Below, piece after piece: positions 58,610-64,000 of a stretch of DNA of 64,000 nt (its first letter is position 1; every line of letters starts with the position of its first letter). The DNA comes from Pseudomonas sp. HN11 (lineage in GTDB: Bacteria > Pseudomonadota > Gammaproteobacteria > Pseudomonadales > Pseudomonadaceae): contig NZ_CP089985.1 of the NCBI RefSeq assembly GCF_021390155.1, positions 372,001 through 436,000 on the forward strand, given 5' to 3'. Under the pieces are notes generated by a model that saw only the letters and a list, made by a program, of their open reading frames with translations, searched no databases and was not told the origin of the DNA. Both the position numbers and the translations under genes were made by a program.

Positions 58610-59710
58610 ATGCAGACACTTAAGGTCGATCTAGGCGAGCGCAGCTACCCGATCCATATTGGCGAAGGTCTGCTGGACCAACCCGAATTGCTCGCACCGC
58701 ATATTGCCGGGCGGCAGGTGGCGATCATTTCCAACGAAACGGTCGCGCCGCTGTATCTTGAGCGTCTGAGCCGCAGTCTGTCGGCTTATTCGGTGATCTC
58801 CGTGATCCTGCCCGACGGCGAAGCCCACAAGAACTGGGAAACCCTGCAACTGATCTTTGATGGCCTGCTGACCGCGCGTCATGACCGCCGCACCACCGTG
58901 ATTGCTCTGGGCGGTGGTGTGATCGGCGACATGGCCGGCTTTGCAGCGGCCTGTTACCAGCGTGGCGTAGATTTTGTCCAGGTGCCGACCACCTTGCTGT
59001 CCCAGGTCGACTCGTCGGTGGGCGGCAAGACCGGCATCAACCACCCGCTGGGCAAGAATATGGTGGGCGCGTTCTACCAGCCTCAAGCCGTGCTGATCGA
59101 CACCGCGACCCTCAACACCTTGCCGCCACGCGAGTTGTCGGCGGGCCTGGCGGAAGTCATCAAGTATGGTTTGATCTGCGACGAGCCGTTCCTGACTTGG
59201 CTGGAAGAGCACGTCGACGCGCTGCGCAATCTGGACCAGGCGGCACTCACCGAAGCGATTTCGCGCTCCTGCGCCGCCAAGGCGCTGGTGGTGAATGCCG
59301 ACGAACGGGAGTCCGGCGTACGGGCCACCTTGAACCTGGGCCACACCTTCGGCCATGCGATCGAAACGCACATGGGCTATGGTGTGTGGTTGCATGGGGA
59401 AGCCGTGGCGGCTGGCACTGTGATGGCATTGGAGATGTCGCAGCGCCTGGGCTGGATCAGTGCCCAGGAGCGTGACCGGGGCATTCGCCTATTCCAGCGC
59501 GCCGGTTTGCCAGTCATTCCGCCGCAGGAAATGACCGAGACGGACTTCCTCGAACATATGGCGATAGACAAGAAAGTGATCGACGGTCGACTGCGACTGG
59601 TGCTGCTGCGCCACATGGGCGAAGCGGTGGTGACCGACGATTATCCGAAAGAGATTTTACAGGCCACGCTGGGAGCGGATTACCGCGCCCTGGCCCAGCT
59701 TAAAGGTTAA
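58610..59710 (+). CDS. aroB: 3-dehydroquinate synthase
   Basis: AroB makes 3-dehydroquinate from DAHP using NAD and a divalent metal. The product is 366 residues from ATG 58610 (GGGG upstream; the in-frame ATG at 58568 is not used). Motifs seen are [26 protein letters not shown] and the metal ligands in [13 protein letters not shown] and [11 protein letters not shown]. It lies between aroK and the DamX-like gene, the enterobacterial order aroK-aroB-damX. Confidence 0.97.
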   Translation: MQTLKVDLGERSYPIHIGEGLLDQPELLAPHIAGRQVAIISNETVAPLYLERLSRSLSAYSVISVILPDGEAHKNWETLQLIFDGLLTARHDRRTTVIALGGGVIGDMAGFAAACYQRGVDFVQVPTTLLSQVDSSVGGKTGINHPLGKNMVGAFYQPQAVLIDTATLNTLPPRELSAGLAEVIKYGLICDEPFLTWLEEHVDALRNLDQAALTEAISRSCAAKALVVNADERESGVRATLNLGHTFGHAIETHMGYGVWLHGEAVAAGTVMALEMSQRLGWISAQERDRGIRLFQRAGLPVIPPQEMTETDFLEHMAIDKKVIDGRLRLVLLRHMGEAVVTDDYPKEILQATLGADYRALAQLKG

Positions 59711-59720
59711 TAAGATCCCG

Positions 59721-61286
59721 ATGACTAGTTTGCATGCCGACGAGGCGTTCCTCGGCCATTATCAGTTAAGCCACGACCCTTTTGCTCCTCGGGTGCCTGG
59801 CTTTAAATTCTTCCCGGCCCAGCGCAAGCCAGTGCTCGGGCAGTTGCACCACCTCGCGCGCTACAGCCAACTGCTGCTGGTCGTGACCGGCCCCTTGGGC
59901 AGCGGCAAGACCCTGCTGCGCCAGGCCTTGGTGGCCAGTACCAACAAACAGTCGGTACAGAGTGTGGTGGTGTCGGCCCGTGGCGCCGGTGATGCGGCGG
60001 GCGTGCTGCGTCAGGTTGCCCAGTCCTTGGACGTGGCGACTGCCGAGCCAAATGCAATCCTCAAGCAGGTGGTGCAACTGGGCCTGACCGGCCAGGAAGT
60101 CTACCTGCTGGTGGATGACGCCGAGCAGCTCGACGAATCCGCCCTTGAAGCGCTGCTGGCGCTGGCGGCGGGTACGCCGGAAGGTCGCCCGCATGTGTTC
60201 CTGTTTGGTGAGTCGTCGCTGATCGCCGATCTGGAGCAGATCAGCGGTGATCAAGAGCTGTTCCACGTCATCGAGCTGCAGCCGTACGAAGAGGAAGAAA
60301 CCCGCGAATACCTGGCTCAACGCCTCGAGGGCGCGGGCGCGGGTATCGAACTTTTCTCCGCTCAGCAGATCTCTGATATTCACGAAAGCTCCGACGGCTG
60401 GCCTGGCACCATCAACCAGGTTGCCCGCGATGCCATGATCGAAGCCATGATTGCCAGCCGCACTGCGGTCAAGCGTCCAAAGATGGGGTTTACTATGCCT
60501 AAGAAACACGTATTGGCTATTTCCGCCGTTGTCGTGGTCGCTGTCGCCGCCGCCTGGTTGATCCCAGGCCGCAGCAAGGCACCGACCACTGCCGGCGCGC
60601 CAGCCGAACAGGCGCAGTTGCCATTGGGCAAGCCCACGCCAAACGTCGAATTCGCCAACTCCGGCCAACCGACCAACCTGCCGATGGTTGGCCAACCCGT
60701 GATGCGCGGCCCGCTCGCCGAAGAGGCCGGTGGCATTTCGGAAGGCGACGACGGCGTGCCGGTGGAAGGCTCTAGCGCCACACCACCAACCGTGACCACC
60801 ACTGCACCGCCTGCGGGCGTGCCAGCGGGCCAGCCGGCTGCGGTTGCCAAGCCTACTCCGGCACCGACGGTCGCCACCGCCAAGCCAGCTCCCGTGACCA
60901 AGCCAGTCACGCCTGCGCCAGCCGCCAAGCCAGCTCCGGCTCCAGCTGCCAAGCCGGCCGAAAAACCGGCCGCCACCGTTGCCAAGGCGGGTGCCGCTGG
61001 CAGCAGCTGGTACGCCAGCCAGCCAACCGGCAACTTCGTGGTACAGATTCTCGGCACCAGCTCCGAAGCCAACGCCCAGGCGTTCGTGAAAGAGCAGGGC
61101 GGCGAGTACCGTTATTTCAAGAAAGTGCTCAACGGCAAGCCTCTCTACGTGATCACCTACGGCAACTTCTCCAGCCGTGCAGCCGCCGATTCCGCGATCA
61201 AAACCTTGCCAGCGAAGGTTCAGGCTGGTAAACCTTGGCCTCGCACTGTTGCCAGCGTTCAACAAGAACTCGCAACAACTCGCTGA
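59721..61286 (+). CDS. DamX-like protein: AAA ATPase fused to SPOR domain
   Basis: A 521-residue protein. Residues 1-250 form an ExeA-type AAA ATPase with Walker A GPLGSGKT at 57-64 and Walker B in VYLLVDDAEQLD. A transmembrane helix is at about 267-285 (VLAISAVVVVAVAAAWLI). A Pro/Ala/Thr-rich linker (300-425) leads to a C-terminal SPOR domain (about 432-515). E. coli DamX, in the same gene place, has the membrane helix and SPOR domain but no ATPase domain, so the Pseudomonas form is larger. Role in cell division and septal peptidoglycan binding is inferred from SPOR. Confidence 0.9.
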   Translation: MTSLHADEAFLGHYQLSHDPFAPRVPGFKFFPAQRKPVLGQLHHLARYSQLLLVVTGPLGSGKTLLRQALVASTNKQSVQSVVVSARGAGDAAGVLRQVAQSLDVATAEPNAILKQVVQLGLTGQEVYLLVDDAEQLDESALEALLALAAGTPEGRPHVFLFGESSLIADLEQISGDQELFHVIELQPYEEEETREYLAQRLEGAGAGIELFSAQQISDIHESSDGWPGTINQVARDAMIEAMIASRTAVKRPKMGFTMPKKHVLAISAVVVVAVAAAWLIPGRSKAPTTAGAPAEQAQLPLGKPTPNVEFANSGQPTNLPMVGQPVMRGPLAEEAGGISEGDDGVPVEGSSATPPTVTTTAPPAGVPAGQPAAVAKPTPAPTVATAKPAPVTKPVTPAPAAKPAPAPAAKPAEKPAATVAKAGAAGSSWYASQPTGNFVVQILGTSSEANAQAFVKEQGGEYRYFKKVLNGKPLYVITYGNFSSRAAADSAIKTLPAKVQAGKPWPRTVASVQQELATTR

Positions 61287-61637
61287 AGATCCGGCGGCCT
61301 TACCCAGGCCGCCCTCCCGGCACCTCAAAAAAATCGCATGGCGTGCAGTCCCCTAAGGGCCGCGCGCTTTGTGGTGTCTGCGTCACAGTGGCTTTTGAGT
61401 CGTAGCGGTCAGAATTAAAAAAGTTTTGACTAGCACAGCATATCGCTTTAAACCTTTCATAAATGCGACATAGATTTGCGACATTTCGTCGCTAAATTTG
61501 TGGGCGTCTGTGTCGGTGTGTACAATGACCTCCCTTTTGCCCCCGCTAAGCCGGCGTACGTTCGGCGTGGAAGGTAACCGGTTGAATTGAAAAGAAATTT
61601 GCCTCGATATAAGAGGCAGCCTGGTGAGAAAGTGTCT
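61287..61637 (+). other. 351-base region upstream of gltB
   Basis: No gene is seen. A GC hairpin, GGCGGCCT against AGGCCGCC at 61294-61314, follows the DamX-like gene and may end its transcript, though no T-run follows. The stretch 61400-61500 is AT-rich relative to its neighbours. A promoter-like pair is at 61498-61526. The remaining leader of about 110 bases has no riboswitch I recognise. Confidence 0.5.
61498..61526 (+). promoter_or_regulatory. sigma70-like promoter for gltB
   Basis: TTGTGG (-35) and TACAAT (-10) are spaced by 17 bases, 112 bases before the gltB start. Confidence 0.45.
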
Positions 61638-64000
61638 ATGAAAGCAGGTCTGTACCAACCCGATGAATTCAAGGATAACTGTGGTTTCGGCCTGATAGCT
61701 CATATGCAGGGCGAGCCCAGCCATACCCTTTTGCAAACGGCCATCGAGGCCCTGACCTGCATGACCCACCGCGGTGGGATCAACGCCGACGGCAAGACCG
61801 GTGACGGTTGTGGCTTGCTGATTCAAAAGCCCGATCTGTTCCTGCGCGCTGTCGCAAAAGAGCAATTTGCGGTCGACCTGCCCAAACAGTACGCCGTGGG
61901 CATGGTGTTTTTCAACCAGGACCCGGTCAAAGCCGAAGCCGCTCGCGAGAACATGAACCGCGAGATCCTGGCTGCCGGCCTGCAGCTCGTCGGCTGGCGC
62001 AAAGTGCCGATCGACACCAGCGTGCTCGGCCGCCTGGCCAATGAGCGCCTGCCGCAGATCGAGCAAGTGTTCATCGCAGGTGAAGGCCTGAGCGACCAGG
62101 ACATGGCGATCAAGCTGTTCACGTCGCGTCGTCGCTCGTCCGTGGCCAACGCCGCCGACACCGACCACTACATCTGCAGCTTTTCGCACAAGACCATCAT
62201 TTATAAAGGCCTGATGATGCCGGCGGATCTCACCGCCTTCTATCCAGACCTGAGCGATGAGCGCCTGCAAACTGCAATCTGCGTGTTCCACCAGCGTTTC
62301 TCCACCAATACCCTGCCCAAATGGCCGCTGGCTCAGCCATTCCGTTTCCTCGCCCACAACGGCGAGATCAACACCATCACCGGCAACCGCAACTGGGCCG
62401 TGGCCCGTCGCACCAAGTTCGCCAACGACCTGATGGACCTGGAAGAACTTGGCCCGCTGGTCAACCGCGTGGGTTCCGACTCCTCCAGCATGGACAACAT
62501 GCTCGAACTGATGGTCACTGGCGGCATCGACCTGTTCCGTGGCGTGCGCATGATCATTCCGCCAGCGTGGCAGAACGTCGAGACCATGGACCCGGACCTG
62601 CGGGCGTTCTACGAATACAACTCGATGCACATGGAACCGTGGGACGGCCCGGCCGGCGTGGTCATGACCGATGGCCGCTATGCGGTGTGCCTGCTTGACC
62701 GTAACGGTCTGCGCCCGGCGCGTTGGGTCACCACCACCAATGGCTTCATCACCCTCGCGTCGGAAATCGGCGTGTGGAACTACAAGCCCGAAGACGTGAT
62801 TGCCAAAGGCCGCGTTGGTCCTGGCCAGATCCTCGCCGTGGACACCGAAACCGGTCAGATCCTCGATACCGACGCCATCGACAACCGCTTGAAGTCGCGT
62901 CACCCGTACAAGCAATGGCTGCGCAAGAACGCCCTGCGCATCCAGGCGACCATGGAAGACAACGACCACGGTTCGGCTTTCTATGACGTCGACCAGCTCA
63001 AGCAATACATGAAGATGTACCAGGTCACGTTCGAAGAGCGCGACCAGGTGCTGCGTCCGCTCGGCGAGCAAGGCTACGAGGCGGTCGGCTCCATGGGCGA
63101 TGACACGCCAATGGCCGTGCTGTCTCAGCGCGTGCGCACGCCGTATGACTATTTCCGCCAGCAGTTCGCCCAGGTGACCAACCCGCCGATCGATCCGCTG
63201 CGCGAAGCCATCGTGATGTCGTTGGAAGTGTGTCTCGGTGCCGAGCGCAACATCTTCCAGGAATCGCCCGAGCATGCTTCCCGTGTAATCCTCAGCTCGC
63301 CGGTCATTTCCCCGGCCAAATGGCGCTCGTTGATGACCCTGGATCGCCCAGGCTTCGACCGCCAGATCATCGACCTGAACTACGACGAGAGCCTCGGCCT
63401 TGAAGCCGCGGTGCGCAACGTCGCCGACCAGGCCGAAGAAGCTGTGCGCGCCGGTCGTACCCAGATCGTGCTGACCGACCGCCATATCGCCCCAGGCAAG
63501 CTGCCAATCCACGCCTCGCTCGCCACCGGCGCGGTACACCACCGCCTGACCGAAAAAGGCCTGCGCTGCGACTCCAATATCCTCGTAGAAACTGCCACCG
63601 CCCGCGACCCGCACCACTTTGCGGTGCTGATCGGTTTCGGCGCCTCGGCGGTCTATCCGTTCCTCGCGTACGAAGTGCTGGGTGACCTGATCCGTACCGG
63701 TGAAGTGCTGGGCGACCTCTATGAGGTGTTCAAGAACTACCGTAAAGGCATCACCAAGGGTCTGTTGAAGATCCTGTCGAAGATGGGGATTTCCACCGTC
63801 ACCTCGTACCGTGGTGCACAGTTGTTCGAAGCCATCGGCCTGTCCGAAGAGGTGTGCGACCTGAGCTTCCGTGGCGTGCCAAGCCGTATCAAGGGCGCGC
63901 GTTTCGTCGACATCGAAGCCGAGCAGAAAGCCCTGGCAGCCGAAGCCTGGAGTGCGCGCAAGCCAATCCAGCAAGGCGGCCTGCTCAAGTTCGTGCACGG
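61638..64000 (+). CDS. gltB: glutamate synthase large subunit, 5' part (cut by window end)
   Basis: The large subunit of NADPH-dependent glutamate synthase makes glutamate from glutamine and 2-oxoglutarate. The frame begins at ATG 61638 and is open to the window end, giving about 787 residues of an expected 1480. The class II amidotransferase domain begins at Cys15 (DNCGFGLIAHMQG), which becomes the N-terminal nucleophile after propeptide removal. FHQRFSTNTLPKWPLAQPFR, HNGEINT and the LLDRNGLRPAR block are seen. The FMN-binding synthase domain lies beyond the window. gltD is expected next. Confidence 0.97.
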   Translation, partial: MKAGLYQPDEFKDNCGFGLIAHMQGEPSHTLLQTAIEALTCMTHRGGINADGKTGDGCGLLIQKPDLFLRAVAKEQFAVDLPKQYAVGMVFFNQDPVKAEAARENMNREILAAGLQLVGWRKVPIDTSVLGRLANERLPQIEQVFIAGEGLSDQDMAIKLFTSRRRSSVANAADTDHYICSFSHKTIIYKGLMMPADLTAFYPDLSDERLQTAICVFHQRFSTNTLPKWPLAQPFRFLAHNGEINTITGNRNWAVARRTKFANDLMDLEELGPLVNRVGSDSSSMDNMLELMVTGGIDLFRGVRMIIPPAWQNVETMDPDLRAFYEYNSMHMEPWDGPAGVVMTDGRYAVCLLDRNGLRPARWVTTTNGFITLASEIGVWNYKPEDVIAKGRVGPGQILAVDTETGQILDTDAIDNRLKSRHPYKQWLRKNALRIQATMEDNDHGSAFYDVDQLKQYMKMYQVTFEERDQVLRPLGEQGYEAVGSMGDDTPMAVLSQRVRTPYDYFRQQFAQVTNPPIDPLREAIVMSLEVCLGAERNIFQESPEHASRVILSSPVISPAKWRSLMTLDRPGFDRQIIDLNYDESLGLEAAVRNVADQAEEAVRAGRTQIVLTDRHIAPGKLPIHASLATGAVHHRLTEKGLRCDSNILVETATARDPHHFAVLIGFGASAVYPFLAYEVLGDLIRTGEVLGDLYEVFKNYRKGITKGLLKILSKMGISTVTSYRGAQLFEAIGLSEEVCDLSFRGVPSRIKGARFVDIEAEQKALAAEAWSARKPIQQGGLLKFVH

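Noticed and set aside
61383..63998. An 871-codon open frame on the minus strand
   Set aside because: It is the antisense of gltB, whose sense frame is open from 61638 to the window end with clear glutamate synthase motifs.

Overview
The window is 64 kb of GC-rich, densely coding core chromosome from a Pseudomonas, most likely of the P. fluorescens group. Three things support this. The gene order from gltB back to hutU follows the P. aeruginosa PA5036-PA5100 neighbourhood as I remember it. The histidine-utilisation operon has the hutU-Tu-XWV-H1-H2-Th-I-G layout described for P. fluorescens SBW25. The intergenic spaces carry REP palindromes with the GTGGGAGCGGGCTTGC and GTAGTGAGCGGGCTTGC cores typical of that group. 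I see no prophage, insertion sequence, integron, CRISPR array, rRNA or tRNA.

Layout, left to right. 1-12256: the hut operon on +, entering at the 3' part of hutU. It encodes urocanate and histidine transporters (HutTu, HutTh, HutXWV) and the enzymes HutU, HutH2, HutI and HutG, which take histidine to glutamate and formate. It also contains a second histidase-like gene (hutH1) that lacks the MIO-forming Ala-Ser-Gly. 12386-15897: an orphan choline/betaine-type binding protein, an HSL-family esterase, pip and dtd. 16165-20464: opgGH for osmoregulated periplasmic glucans. 20651-24296: a polar amino acid ABC transporter with two tandem binding proteins. 24291-28221 (-): two tandem chemoreceptors. 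28353-34310 (-): rsmE, tatCBA, hisE, hisI, ubiB, ubiJ, ubiE. 34455-41334: the medium-chain polyhydroxyalkanoate locus, with a granule-associated small protein and phaI-phaF on +, and phaC1-phaZ-phaC2-phaD on -, converging on a shared terminator. 41584-48874 (-): a DUF971 gene, hslU, hslV, a SPOR protein, argS, priA. 49090-51594 (+): rpmE, a secreted nuclease-like protein, maeB. 51726-54188 (-): PBP1A (ponA). 54406-61286 (+): a type IV pilus assembly operon (pilM, pilN, a pilO-pilP fusion, a short pilQ) followed by aroK, aroB and a DamX-like AAA/SPOR protein. 61638-64000 (+): the start of gltB, cut by the window end.

The most unusual region is the type IV pilus operon. PilM lacks most of its C-terminal half but keeps both ends in frame. 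PilO and PilP form one polypeptide with no PilP lipobox. PilQ lacks the N-terminal AMIN region. All reading frames are open, so this looks like a reduced, maintained machine (compare the compact HofMNOPQ set of enterobacteria) rather than simple decay. The second notable item is HutH1, a full-length ammonia-lyase homologue whose catalytic triad is deleted in frame and which sits directly upstream of a canonical HutH2.

Gene-level calls are strong for most of the window. Promoter, operator and hairpin calls come from reading the sequence by eye and are weaker.
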